Assembly: GCA_035762175.1 (NCBI GenBank)
Contig: DASTPP010000132.1
Coordinates: 1-17,949 of the forward strand
Direction: 5' to 3'
From: DASTPP01 sp035762175
GTDB taxonomy: Bacteria; Myxococcota_A; Polyangia; Polyangiales; Polyangiaceae
DNA: 17,949 bases
The notes under the pieces were generated by a model, which saw only the letters and a program-made list of their open reading frames with translations, did no database searches and was not told where the DNA came from. This document shows positions 1-9,040 of this stretch, one piece after another (the first letter of the stretch is position 1; the number at the start of each line of letters is the position of its first letter). Made by a program: the position numbers and the translations under genes.

Positions 1-3
1 ACG

Positions 4-795
4 GTGCTCGCCGTCTTCACGGACGCTGACGGGGCCGTCGTCGACCTGCGAACGCCGCCCCACGAGCCGGGACTCGCCTCGGTGACCCTCGAGAACCTCG
101 GCCCGGGCGGTGCCCCCGTGCCGGGCGAGGCGGCGACGCTCGAGGGCGCCTACCGCTTTGTGCGCGCGCCCTTGGTCGCCGAGAGTGACCTGACCCGCCT
201 CGTGCGAGCCCTGCTTCGTGCGCTCAAGCGCGAGGTGCTCGCGAACGTGTCGATGGCCGTCGCGCTCGACTACCACGACGGCGCGGACGCGGGGGCGTTC
301 GAGGCGGTGCCGGTGACGAAGCTGCCCGCGCTCGTCGTGACGGGGCCGCGGCTCGTCCCGAGCCCCTTCTACGGCGAGAACGTGCCCGTCGAGCGCGCCG
401 CCCTCGGGCCGAAGGGGCCCGAGCTCGAGCGGCTGCGGCCCCCCTACACGGCCGACCTCCTCTTCACGCTCACGGGCGCCTCCGACCGGCTGGCCGAGGC
501 GCTCAACCTGATGGACGCGGTCGTCAGCTTCCGAAACCGCACTCGCTGGCTCGCCCTTCCGCGCGACCCGACTCGCCCCGAGGCAGGCGAGGTGCGCTAC
601 GAGCTCGAGCCCGAGGGCGACGTCCGCCCCTCGCTCGACGGCAAGGACGACGTGCGGGCCTTCGTCGCCGAGCTGCGGGTGCGCGGCTTCCGCTTCGACG
701 AAGGCATGCCGCTCGACCGGGGGCGGGCCGTCGCGACGGCGAGCCTCGACGTGGGCGGCGAAGGCGGCGCCGCCGCGGAAGGGGGCGGCCCGTGA
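4..795 (+). CDS. Putative tail completion/terminator-like protein (5' end uncertain)
   Basis: The frame is open from the first base of the window, so the GTG at 4 may be the start or the true start may lie upstream. The product is at least 263 aa. I do not recognise a named family with certainty. Its position directly upstream of the sheath, its soluble alpha/beta character, and a central stretch around residues 140-185 (PYTADLLFTLTGASDRLAEA, then a short NLMDAVVSF helix and RTRWLALP) suggest a protein that caps the tail or joins it to the neck. A second strand-rich segment (VRAFVAELRVRGFRF) lies near residues 215-230, and the C-terminus is Gly/Ala-rich and probably disordered. The stop codon overlaps the GTG of the next gene (GTGA), so the two are probably translationally coupled. 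An eCIS Afp16-type cap is an alternative. The coding call is firm; the function is inferred from context. Confidence 0.6.
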   Translation: MLAVFTDADGAVVDLRTPPHEPGLASVTLENLGPGGAPVPGEAATLEGAYRFVRAPLVAESDLTRLVRALLRALKREVLANVSMAVALDYHDGADAGAFEAVPVTKLPALVVTGPRLVPSPFYGENVPVERAALGPKGPELERLRPPYTADLLFTLTGASDRLAEALNLMDAVVSFRNRTRWLALPRDPTRPEAGEVRYELEPEGDVRPSLDGKDDVRAFVAELRVRGFRFDEGMPLDRGRAVATASLDVGGEGGAAAEGGGP

Positions 796-1075
796 TCGCG
801 CTCACCAACAAGAGCGGCCGCATGCTGACCTTCGTCCTCGAGCACGCGCCCTACTGCGTCGCGCTCGGCCGCTGCGCTTGCACCGAGGTGCTCGGCCGAA
901 ACCCCAGGCGCCTCCCGGGCGCGTTGACGCTGCCGGCGGGCGTGCCCGTGATGAACCTGCCCGAGGCCTTGCTCGCGCTGCCGGCCGTCGCACGCGCCGT
1001 GCGGGCGGGCCAGGTCGCCGTCGCCCAGATGCCGCCCCAGCACGCCGAGGCCGCGCGGCCGAGGAGGGCGGCGTC

Positions 1076-1079
<4 letters not shown>
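792..1079 (+). CDS. Small conserved-looking Cys-containing protein upstream of sheath
   Basis: This 95-aa protein starts at a GTG inside a GTGA overlap with the previous gene and ends in another GTGA overlap with the sheath gene. That arrangement points to translational coupling within a tail operon. The N-terminal half contains a compact cysteine cluster, C22, C28 and C30 (YCVALGRCAC). The middle has a short hydrophobic helix-like segment (LPEALLALPAVARAVRAGQV, residues about 56-75). The last 15 residues are basic and Ala-rich. I do not recognise the family and see no catalytic motif or signal peptide. Three close cysteines and a histidine (H18) could bind a metal, but this is only a suggestion. 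Placement immediately before the sheath suggests a structural or assembly role at the tail's head-proximal end. Confidence 0.65.
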
Positions 1080-3298
<2,219 letters not shown>

Positions 3299-3314
3299 AG
3301 AAGGGAAGGCTAGC

Positions 3315-3776
3315 ATGCCCGTCATCGGCACGCCGAGGAGCTTTCACAAGAAATTCAAGTTCGTGGTCGAGATCGACGGCGTCGCGTACGCGGGCTTTCA
3401 GAAGTGCTCGGAGCTGTCGGTCGAGGTGGCCAAGATCGAGCACTACGAGGGCGGCTCCCTGATCGCGGACAAGAGCCCGGGAAGGCTGACCTTCAGCGAC
3501 GTGACGCTCGACCGGGGGGCGACGCAGGACCGGGACCTCTTCGACTGGTTGCAGGACGTCGCCATCGTCTCGAGCGGCCTGGGCCTGGTCGACCCCTACT
3601 ACAAGCGCAACCTCGACATCGTGCAGCAGGACCGCGACGGCACGACGCTGCGGCGCTGGTCGCTCGCGCGCGCCTGGCCGACGAAGTTCGTCGCCGGCGA
3701 GTGGGACAACGGCTCGGACGAGAACCTCGTCGAGTCGGTCACGCTGACCTTCGACTTCTTCGAGCTCCTTCAATAG
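3315..3776 (+). CDS. Contractile tail tube protein (T4 gp19-like)
   Basis: This is the inner tube subunit, which stacks as hexamers inside the sheath. I chose the ATG at 3315 because it has a strong purine-rich Shine-Dalgarno (AAGGGAAGG) just upstream and gives a family-length product of 153 aa; in-frame codons before it overlap the sheath end. Family features are FKFVVEIDGVAYAGFQKCSE near the N-terminus, a middle segment EGGSLIADKSPGRLTFSDVT, and the C-terminal RRWSLARAWPTKF strand followed by ESVTLTFDFFE. These match the gp19 tube family common to phages, tailocins and eCIS. The gene lies directly after the sheath, the standard order. It is followed by a 135-bp gap with a hairpin, the first break in an otherwise packed operon; this could help keep tube expression above that of downstream genes. 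Confidence 0.93.
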   Translation: MPVIGTPRSFHKKFKFVVEIDGVAYAGFQKCSELSVEVAKIEHYEGGSLIADKSPGRLTFSDVTLDRGATQDRDLFDWLQDVAIVSSGLGLVDPYYKRNLDIVQQDRDGTTLRRWSLARAWPTKFVAGEWDNGSDENLVESVTLTFDFFELLQ

Positions 3777-3807
3777 TGTTCCATGGTGGACCTTCGAAGG
3801 GGCGGGC

Positions 3808-3827
3808 GGGCCCGCGTCGCGGGGCCC
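3808..3827 (+). terminator. Candidate attenuating hairpin after tube gene
   Basis: The stem GGGCCCGC pairs with GCGGGGCCC around a GTC loop, with one bulged G. It sits 31 bases after the tube stop codon. No run of T follows, so it is not a standard intrinsic terminator. It could act as a partial terminator or as a 3' mRNA stabiliser for the abundant sheath and tube messages. Strong GC hairpins arise by chance at this base composition, so confidence is low. Confidence 0.25.
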
Positions 3828-3911
3828 CCGTGCCGCCTTCGTCGCGGCCGCGCCGATTGGACTTGATGGCCCTCGAGACGAGGCCCATGGGTCCCACGAC
3901 GGAGGAGCCGC

Positions 3912-4349
3912 GTGGCCTTCACCATCGTCATCGGAGAGCGGGTGCTCGTGCCCTCGGGCGACCCGGAGGTCGCCGCCCGCCCGGGGGCCGCCGAGGAAGA
4001 GGCGCCGGAGGCGCCCGCCTTCGAGGGCGACGTCTACACGGGGCGCACGAACGTGCGGCGCGTGGGCTACGGCGACTGGGCGGTGTTCTGCCGCACGTCG
4101 GGGCTCCACGGGCTCTTTTTCGACCCCGGCCGGGGGCTGATGCGCGAACACCCGGGCTGCGAGCCCCTGACGGCGGCGCACCTCGGGGCCGTGCGCGCGG
4201 CGCGCCTCGCCCGGGAGCGCGCTCGCCCCGGCGCCCGCCCGGGCTTCGGGGGCGACCTCGACCCGGTCCTGGCGCGCCTCGGTTGGCTCGACTGGTGGAT
4301 GGCCCGGGCGCTCGCGCGCTGCAGGATGCCCGTCTTCGCCAATCGGTAG
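3912..4349 (+). CDS. Unknown 145-aa protein between tube and tail chaperone
   Basis: The GTG start at 3912 is preceded by GGAGGAG with a 4-base spacer, a good ribosome site. I do not recognise the family. Residues 1-12 form a hydrophobic beta strand (MAFTIVIGERVL), followed by an acidic, Pro/Ala-rich linker to about residue 40. The central part is rich in aromatics and small residues (VYTGRTNVRRVGYGDWAVFC, then LHGLFFDPGRGL), and the C-terminal half is Arg-rich and helical, ending in a Trp-rich segment (LGWLDWWMARAL). There is no signal peptide or clear membrane span. The gene stands alone between two hairpin-bearing gaps of 135 and 157 bp in an operon otherwise joined by overlaps, so it may be expressed differently from its neighbours. 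Its slot between tube and chaperone suggests an accessory tail assembly protein. Confidence 0.65.
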   Translation: MAFTIVIGERVLVPSGDPEVAARPGAAEEEAPEAPAFEGDVYTGRTNVRRVGYGDWAVFCRTSGLHGLFFDPGRGLMREHPGCEPLTAAHLGAVRAARLARERARPGARPGFGGDLDPVLARLGWLDWWMARALARCRMPVFANR

Positions 4350-4362
4350 CGCCCGAAGGCGC
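4349..4362 (+). terminator. Short hairpin at the stop of the 145-aa gene
   Basis: GCGCC-CGAA-GGCGC forms a 5-bp stem with a 4-base loop, beginning at the last base of the stop codon. No T run follows. It is listed because a stronger hairpin lies 47 bases downstream in the same gap, and together they could attenuate read-through into the chaperone gene. Confidence 0.2.
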
Positions 4363-4408
4363 GCCCCAGGGCGCCGGGGGACGGCCGACGAGGTCCGCCG
4401 CCCATCAC

Positions 4409-4432
4409 GTTCGCGCCCCGTCGGGCGCGAAC
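4409..4432 (+). terminator. Perfect 10-bp stem hairpin upstream of chaperone gene
   Basis: GTTCGCGCCC pairs perfectly with GGGCGCGAAC around the 4-base loop CGTC. This is the longest perfect hairpin I found in any intergenic gap. It lies in the 157-bp space before the chaperone gene, 74 bases upstream of its start. There is no following T tract, so full Rho-independent termination is doubtful. An attenuator, a transcript-processing site or a protein-binding inverted repeat are all possible. Confidence 0.4.
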
Positions 4433-4464
4433 CTCGCCCGACGCCGGTTCGTTTCGGCCCCGCG

Positions 4465-4496
4465 CTGTCCCCGCGCGGCGCTCGCCGGCCTTGCTC
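4465..4496 (+). repeat. Bipartite intergenic repeat, copy A
   Basis: CTGTCCCCGC, a 10-base spacer, then CCGGCCTTGCTC, ending 10 bases before the chaperone start codon. The same two blocks with the same 10-base spacing occur at 13310-13341 upstream of the gpJ-like gene. The similarity extends loosely in both directions (a GCCCC-GCG block before; TCnGA just after). The spacing does not fit sigma-54 or a recognisable sigma-70 promoter. It may be an operator, a late promoter of unknown type, or a duplicated leader. Confidence 0.5.
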
Positions 4497-4506
4497 GTTC
4501 AGAGCC

Positions 4507-5280
4507 ATGACCGACGTCATCACGTGCCCCTCGGGGCTGAGCGGCCGCGTGCGCGGCATGAGGGTTCGTGAGGAGCGCGTGCTCGCCGACCGCAAGCTCG
4601 CTCGCGGTGGCGGCCAGGTCGAGGCCCTGCTCGCCGCGTGCTGGCAGGAGACGCTTGAGCCGGGGCCCTACGCCTTCGAGGGCGGGCGCGCCGACTGGGC
4701 CCAGGTGCTCCAAGGCGACCGCTTCTACGCGCTCCTCCACGTCCGCGCCCTCACGTACGGGCCCCTCTACGCCTTCTCGGTCGCCTGCCGCGAGGAGGGG
4801 TGCCGCGCCCCCATCGAGTGGGAGCTCGACCTCTTCGACCTGCCCGTTCGCCCCCTCCCGGAGGCGAGCCGCGCGGCCTTCGCCTCGGGCAATCGCTTCG
4901 AGACGCGGCTGCCGGGCGACGGCCGGCGCGTCTGGTTCCGCCTGCTGACGGGCGCCGACGAGCAGCGGATCGCGGCCGCGGCCCGTGGCCCGGGCGAGCG
5001 TGCCTTCTCGGCCATGCTCGCCTTGCGCGTGCTCGAGCTCGAGGGGGTCGACCCCCAGGGCAAGCGCCGCGCGCTCGAAGACCTGAGCCTGCGCGACGCC
5101 GACTTCCTGCTCGGCGAGTTCGACCGCGTCGACTGCGGCGTCGACACCGCCCTCGAGGTCGAGTGCCCGCGCTGCCTCGCCGCCCAGGAGGTGGAGCTCC
5201 CTTTCGACCGGACCTTCTTCCTGCCGGGGGCGGCGAAGGCGGCGCGGCGCAAGGCCTCGCGGGCCTCTTCCCCGACGTAG
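4507..5280 (+). CDS. Tail assembly chaperone, T4 gp26-like baseplate family
   Basis: This 257-aa protein lies between the tube and tape-measure genes, the conserved slot of tail assembly chaperones. The N-terminus (DVITCPSGLSGRVRGMRVRE, then ERVLADRKLA) and the WQETLEPGPY segment near residues 46-55 resemble proteins annotated as T4-family baseplate hub assembly chaperones. Two cysteine pairs, C94-x4-C99 and C220-x2-C223, would suit a zinc-binding fold and bracket a helical middle (residues about 145-205). The ATG at 4507 is the first good start but has only a weak Shine-Dalgarno. Near the 3' end, codons 232-233 form the heptamer C CCT TTC in the correct phase for -1 slippage, and the -1 frame stays open to 5468. 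The protein may therefore exist in a short (257 aa) and a long (about 320 aa) form, as in lambda gpG/gpGT. The family call is fairly secure; the frameshift is a prediction. Confidence 0.82.
   Translation: MTDVITCPSGLSGRVRGMRVREERVLADRKLARGGGQVEALLAACWQETLEPGPYAFEGGRADWAQVLQGDRFYALLHVRALTYGPLYAFSVACREEGCRAPIEWELDLFDLPVRPLPEASRAAFASGNRFETRLPGDGRRVWFRLLTGADEQRIAAAARGPGERAFSAMLALRVLELEGVDPQGKRRALEDLSLRDADFLLGEFDRVDCGVDTALEVECPRCLAAQEVELPFDRTFFLPGAAKAARRKASRASSPT
5199..5205 (+). promoter_or_regulatory. Putative -1 ribosomal frameshift site (C CCT TTC)
   Basis: The heptamer CCCTTTC fits the X XXY YYZ rule in the zero frame of the chaperone gene (codons CTC CCT TTC, residues L231-P232-F233). Slippage by -1 would continue reading at 5205 without a stop until 5468. 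That would add 87 residues and bring in the conserved-looking segment at 5274-5450. The following 80 bases are very GC-rich and could form a stimulatory structure, but I cannot fold them here. A second, weaker candidate is G GGG GCG near 5226-5232. Confidence 0.5.
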
Positions 5281-5303
5281 ACCTCGGGGCCTGGCGCGAG
5301 GCG

Positions 5304-5468
5304 ATGTTCTCTCTCTGTTGGCACCAGCACGGCGGCTCGGGCCTCGGCCTCGGCTTCGGCGAGGCGCTCGACTTGCCCGTCGGCGACCGCGATTGGTTGC
5401 TCGAGCGCGTCGGCGACGAGCGGCAAAAGGAAGCGCGCCAGCTCGAGCGCGCCGCGCGGGGGAAGTGA
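5304..5468 (+). CDS. Small tail protein or -1-frame C-terminal extension of the chaperone
   Basis: This reading frame lies between the chaperone stop (5280) and the tape measure, in the -1 frame relative to the chaperone. Read as a separate gene from the only ATG (5304), it gives 54 aa with WHQHGGSGLGLGFGEALDLP followed by DRDWLLERVGDERQKEARQL. That pattern resembles the short helical proteins or extensions found between chaperone and tape measure in many tails: an aromatic/His start, a glycine turn, then a charged W-L-E-R helix. The ATG has only GAGG two bases upstream, too close for a good ribosome site. The likely conserved part (DVDLGAWREAMFSL) seems to begin before the ATG. Both points favour synthesis by frameshifting from the chaperone, giving 87 added residues from 5205. 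Its protein-level identity is inferred from position and pattern. Confidence 0.6.
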   Translation: MFSLCWHQHGGSGLGLGFGEALDLPVGDRDWLLERVGDERQKEARQLERAARGK

Positions 5469-5471
5469 GCG

Positions 5472-8183
5472 GTGCTCAACAACCTCGGCCTCGGCTTCGT
5501 CTTCACGGCCAAGGATTTTGCCTCGGGCAAGATTCAGCAGCTCGAGCGCAGTTTCCTGAGCCTCGACAAGAAGGTCGGTCTCGGCACCGACTCGATCAAA
5601 GGCTCCTTCCGCGAGCTCGGCCTCGGCACCGCGCTCTTCGCCGCCGGCGCGGCGGGAGTCGTCGGCGCCTTCACTCTCGCCGACAAGGCGTCGGCGTTCG
5701 AGCAGTCGGTCGCCGCCGTCGCGGCCGTCTCGGGGGCCACCGCGACCGAACTCGCCGCCCTCAAAGAGGCCGCGCTCGACGCCGGCATCGCAACCCAGTT
5801 CTCGCCCACCGAGGCCACCGTGGGCCTGAAAGAACTCGCCCAAGCCGGCTTCCACGCCACCGAGTCGATTCAGCTCCTCTTGCCCGTGCTCGACCTCGCC
5901 GCGGGCTCGCTCGGCGAGCTGTCACCGGCGCAGGCCGCAGGCCTCGCCTCGCAGGCGATGAAGGCCTTCGGCGTTTCGGCGGCCGACGCCGGCGTCGCCG
6001 TCGACCGGATGCTGCAGGCGGTCAACGTCTTCGCCCTGAACGCCTCCGAGCTGCCCCAGGCGCTCGGCATCGCCTCGCGAGGCGCGCAGGCCTTGCACCA
6101 AAACCTGTCCGAGACGCTCGTCGCGCTCGGCCTCGTCAAGAACGTCATCCCCGGCGTCGAGCGCGCCTCGACGGGGGTCGCGGTCGCGATGGAGCGCATG
6201 GCCGACCCGAAGGTGCAGGCCGCGCTCAAGGGCCTCGGCGTCGAGGTGGTCGACGGCGCGGGCCACTTCCGCGCCTTCCTCGACGTGGTGGGTGACCTCG
6301 TGCCCGCGCTCGGCCAGATGACCGACGCCAAGCGGTCGGCATTTTTGATCGACACCTTCGGCGCCCACGCGCTCGGCAGCCTGCAGGCCATCTTGACGCA
6401 GGTGACCGACGGCATCCGCACGAGCGCGGGGGCGACCGTGAAGGGCGCCGACGCCATCGCCTACCTGCGCACGCAGTTCGAGCAGGCCGGGGGGACGGCA
6501 GCGAGCTTCCGCGACAAAATGCTCGACACCTTCGCGGGCCAGCGGCAACTGCTTCGCGGCTCCCTCGAGACGCTCGCCATCCTGCTCGGCGAGCCCTTCG
6601 CGCAGGTCTTCAAGCCCGTCGTGGCGGGCGTCGTGGGCGGGCTCAACGTGCTCCTCAAGACCCTGCGGGCGCTGCCCCTGCCGGTCAAGCGCGCCTTCGC
6701 CGGCTTTTTCGTGGCGGCGAGCGCGGTGCTGGCGCTGGTCGGCGGCGTGGTCGCGGCCAAGGCGACGGTGGCCCTCTTGGCGCTCGGTCTGAAAGCCGTT
6801 GGCGTCACCCTCGGTGGCGTCGTCTCGACCCTGCTGCCGGCCATCGCTGTCGTCGCGTTGCTGGGCGTCGCTGTCGCCGGGCTCTACGTCGCCTTCGAGC
6901 GCAACGTCGGGGGGATCGCCGACGCCGCGCGCCGCGCGGGCGAACGCGTCACGCTCGCGTTCCGCGCGCTCGTCGAGCTCTTCGAGGGCGGGGGCTTCTC
7001 GGGCGCCGTGCGCGAGGAGCTCGGCCGGGCCGAGAACGCCGGCCTCAAGCGCTTCGTCGTCGCGGCCTACATGCTCGCCTTCCGCCTCGGCCGCGTGTGG
7101 GACGGCGTCAAGGAAGGGTTCGTTTCGGCCCTCGAGGGGGCGCGGCCCGTCTTCGACGACCTGCGCGAGGCGTTCGCCGAGCTCTCGGACGCCCTCGGCG
7201 ACGCGCTCGGTGCCCTCGTCGGCGGGGCCGCTTCGCTGCCGAGCGCCCCGTACCTGTCCTTCGGCCAGCGCGTCGGCGGCGCCCTCGCCACGGTGGCGAC
7301 GGCGCTCGTTCGGCTCGCGGCCGCGGGGGCGCGCCTCGCCACGGGCTTTGTCGGGGGGCTGCGCGCGATGGGGGCCGTCGTCGGCCCCGCCTTCGACGCC
7401 ATCGGCCAGGCCTTCGAGCGCCTGCGGCTCGCGTGGGCCCGGCTCACGGGGGCGGCCGACGCCGGGGCCGGGGCGGCGGCCGCGTCGACCGCGCCCTGGC
7501 GCGCGCTCGGCGAGCTGCTCGGCGGCCTCGCCTCGGTCGTCGTCACCGTCCTCGGCTTCGCCCTCGCGGGCGCCCTCGACCTGCTGACGCTGCTCGTGCG
7601 TGCCGTCGACGCCGTGCGCGGGGCGTTCACGGGGACGGGGGCCGCCCTCGCCGGCGCCGCCTCGGCCGTGGGCGAGGCCTTCGGGGCCATGGGGCGGGCC
7701 ATCGGCAATGCGGCGACGGCCGTTCTGTCGGCCTTCGGGCGCATCGGCGAGGGGGCTCGGGCGGCGCTCGCGGGCGTGCAGGGCGCCTTCGCCTCGGTCG
7801 CCCGCGGCATCGACGAGGCCGTCGCCTCGGCGCGCGGGGCGGCGGGGCGCATGCTGAGCGCGGTGCCCGACGCCCTCCTGCCGGGGCCGCTCGTCGCGCT
7901 CAAGCAGGCCTCGGCGTCCGGGGCGGCGACGCCCTTGCCCCCGGCCGCCACCCTGCCCGCGGGGGCCCGCCTGACGGCCCTCGCGGCCGCCCCTGCCGTC
8001 GCCGAGGCCTCGGGCCGCGCCCAGGCCACGGCGGCCCCGCCGAACGCGGCCACGGCCCCGCCGGGCCCCGAGCGCCCCCTGGTCGTGCAGGTCCAGGTCG
8101 ACGGCGAGACCATCGCGCGCGCCGCCGCCAAGGCGAGCGCCGAGAGCGCCTCGCGCTCGTTCAGCCCGCTTCCGGCCTACTGA
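5472..8183 (+). CDS. Tail tape measure protein (TP901 family)
   Basis: This 903-aa protein sets tail length and is usually threaded through the tube lumen. The GTG at 5472 is chosen for its GGGGGAAG ribosome site and the typical start (LNNLGLGFVFTAKDFASGKI). Residues about 75-320 match the TP901 tape-measure core: AVAAVSGATATELAALKEAA, then the TQFSPTEATVGLKELAQAGF and SQAMKAFGV segments, and RMADPKVQAALKGLGVEV. Residues about 375-475 hold several strongly hydrophobic stretches (FFVAASAVLALVGGVVAA; TLLPAIAVVALLGVAVAGLY), a common tape-measure feature linked to membrane passage. The remainder is long Ala/Gly-rich helix, then a Pro/Ala linker and a C-terminal VQVDGETIARAA motif. The length would correspond to a tail of roughly 100 nm or more by the usual ratio, which is inference. 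The gene begins 3 bases after the -1-frame ORF and is followed closely by hub genes. Confidence 0.92.
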   Translation: MLNNLGLGFVFTAKDFASGKIQQLERSFLSLDKKVGLGTDSIKGSFRELGLGTALFAAGAAGVVGAFTLADKASAFEQSVAAVAAVSGATATELAALKEAALDAGIATQFSPTEATVGLKELAQAGFHATESIQLLLPVLDLAAGSLGELSPAQAAGLASQAMKAFGVSAADAGVAVDRMLQAVNVFALNASELPQALGIASRGAQALHQNLSETLVALGLVKNVIPGVERASTGVAVAMERMADPKVQAALKGLGVEVVDGAGHFRAFLDVVGDLVPALGQMTDAKRSAFLIDTFGAHALGSLQAILTQVTDGIRTSAGATVKGADAIAYLRTQFEQAGGTAASFRDKMLDTFAGQRQLLRGSLETLAILLGEPFAQVFKPVVAGVVGGLNVLLKTLRALPLPVKRAFAGFFVAASAVLALVGGVVAAKATVALLALGLKAVGVTLGGVVSTLLPAIAVVALLGVAVAGLYVAFERNVGGIADAARRAGERVTLAFRALVELFEGGGFSGAVREELGRAENAGLKRFVVAAYMLAFRLGRVWDGVKEGFVSALEGARPVFDDLREAFAELSDALGDALGALVGGAASLPSAPYLSFGQRVGGALATVATALVRLAAAGARLATGFVGGLRAMGAVVGPAFDAIGQAFERLRLAWARLTGAADAGAGAAAASTAPWRALGELLGGLASVVVTVLGFALAGALDLLTLLVRAVDAVRGAFTGTGAALAGAASAVGEAFGAMGRAIGNAATAVLSAFGRIGEGARAALAGVQGAFASVARGIDEAVASARGAAGRMLSAVPDALLPGPLVALKQASASGAATPLPPAATLPAGARLTALAAAPAVAEASGRAQATAAPPNAATAPPGPERPLVVQVQVDGETIARAAAKASAESASRSFSPLPAY

Positions 8184-8189
8184 CGCCCC

Positions 8190-8699
8190 ATGCCGCTCTC
8201 CGCCGCCCTCGCTCGCGCCCCGCGCTGCTCGCTCGTCAACGTCGAGACGGCCGAGGCCATCGTGTGCCTCTTCAACCCCGCCGAGCTCGTCGAGAAAGTG
8301 CAGGTCGGCTGGAACCGCCTCACCGTGCCCGGCCTGTCGCACCAGCCGCTGCAGTTTCAGGCCACGGGCAACCGGCAGCTCGCCGGCGTGGAGTTCTACC
8401 TCGACCGGCTCTTCGCCGACGAGCAACCCTCCGCCCCGGAGGTGCTCGACTTCGCCGCCTTTCTGCGTGCGCTCACCGTGCCCCCCGCGGCCGAGGCCGG
8501 CGTGCTCGCGGGCGCGCCCCCGCGCGTGCTCGTCGTCTGGCCCGAGGTGATCGTGCTCGAGGCCGTCGTCACCGACCTCGAATTGGCCTTCCGGCGCTTC
8601 GGCGCCGACGGGCGGGTGCTCGCCTACGTAGCGACCTGCACGTTCGAAGAAATCCTCGACGCGCGCGTCACGAGCGAGGCGCGGAGGATGGCTGTCTGA
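8190..8699 (+). CDS. CIS_tube / Afp7-like baseplate-proximal tube protein
   Basis: This 169-aa protein fits the contractile injection system tube/Afp7 N-terminal family, which links the inner tube to the baseplate hub. Features are the FNPAELVEKVQVGWNRL segment (residues about 28-44), a PLQFQATGNRQLAGVEFYLD strand pair (residues about 52-71), and a C-terminal half with RVLVVWPEVIVLEAVVTDLE and YVATCTFEEI strands. In Afp7/Pvc7-type proteins this domain is followed by LysM in one chain. Here the LysM-like domain is a separate gene starting at 8699, overlapping this stop (TGATG). The start ATG lies 6 bases after the tape-measure stop with no strong Shine-Dalgarno, which suggests coupling. A T4 gp53- or gp54-like role is a possible alternative description. 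Confidence 0.75.
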   Translation: MPLSAALARAPRCSLVNVETAEAIVCLFNPAELVEKVQVGWNRLTVPGLSHQPLQFQATGNRQLAGVEFYLDRLFADEQPSAPEVLDFAAFLRALTVPPAAEAGVLAGAPPRVLVVWPEVIVLEAVVTDLELAFRRFGADGRVLAYVATCTFEEILDARVTSEARRMAV

Positions 8700-9040
8700 T
8701 GCCCCCCCAAGCCGGCTCGCGCTACACCTTCTGCCGCGCCCTTCGGGACGAGAGCGGCAGGCTTTTTCTCACGCCCCCCGAGCCCTACCGCTACCGGCCG
8801 CTCCCCGACACGCGCCTTCACCTCGTGGCTGAGGGGGACTCCCTCTTCTCCCTCGCAGGCCGCTATTTTGCGCCACTGCCGCGCGCGTGCGGCTTCTGGT
8901 GGGCCATCGCCGACTTCCAGGTCGACCCCGTCTTCGATCCGACGATCCCGCCCGCGCCGGGCACCACGCTGCACATCCCCTCGCTGCGCGTTCTGACCGA
9001 CGTGATCCTGGGCGAGGCGCGCCGTAGGGACTTCGGATGA
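8699..9040 (+). CDS. LysM-like tail/baseplate protein (gpX or gp53 type)
   Basis: The ATG at 8699 overlaps the previous stop and gives 113 aa. A LysM-like module spans residues about 40-100: LHLVAEGDSLFSLAGRYF, an inserted W-rich loop (GFWWAIADF), and PAPGTTLHIPSLRVL. In tails this fold acts as a baseplate connector, as in gpX of P2 or gp53 of T4, rather than as a secreted peptidoglycan binder. The N-terminal 35 residues are Pro/Arg-rich with a YRYRPLPDTR stretch, similar to the YRpLp lead-in seen before LysM-like domains in other tail proteins. The gene overlaps the hub gene by ATGA at 9037. There is no signal peptide, consistent with assembly in the cytoplasm. Confidence 0.8.
   Translation: MPPQAGSRYTFCRALRDESGRLFLTPPEPYRYRPLPDTRLHLVAEGDSLFSLAGRYFAPLPRACGFWWAIADFQVDPVFDPTIPPAPGTTLHIPSLRVLTDVILGEARRRDFG

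Noticed and set aside
4465..4496. Sigma-54 promoter reading of the TTGC in the bipartite repeat
   Set aside because: The required GG ten bases before the GC is absent in both copies.
5922..8426. 834-codon minus-strand open frame opposite the tape measure
   Set aside because: Low-complexity, charge-rich translation with no motif. It runs across the boundary of two well-supported plus-strand genes, so it is a composition shadow.
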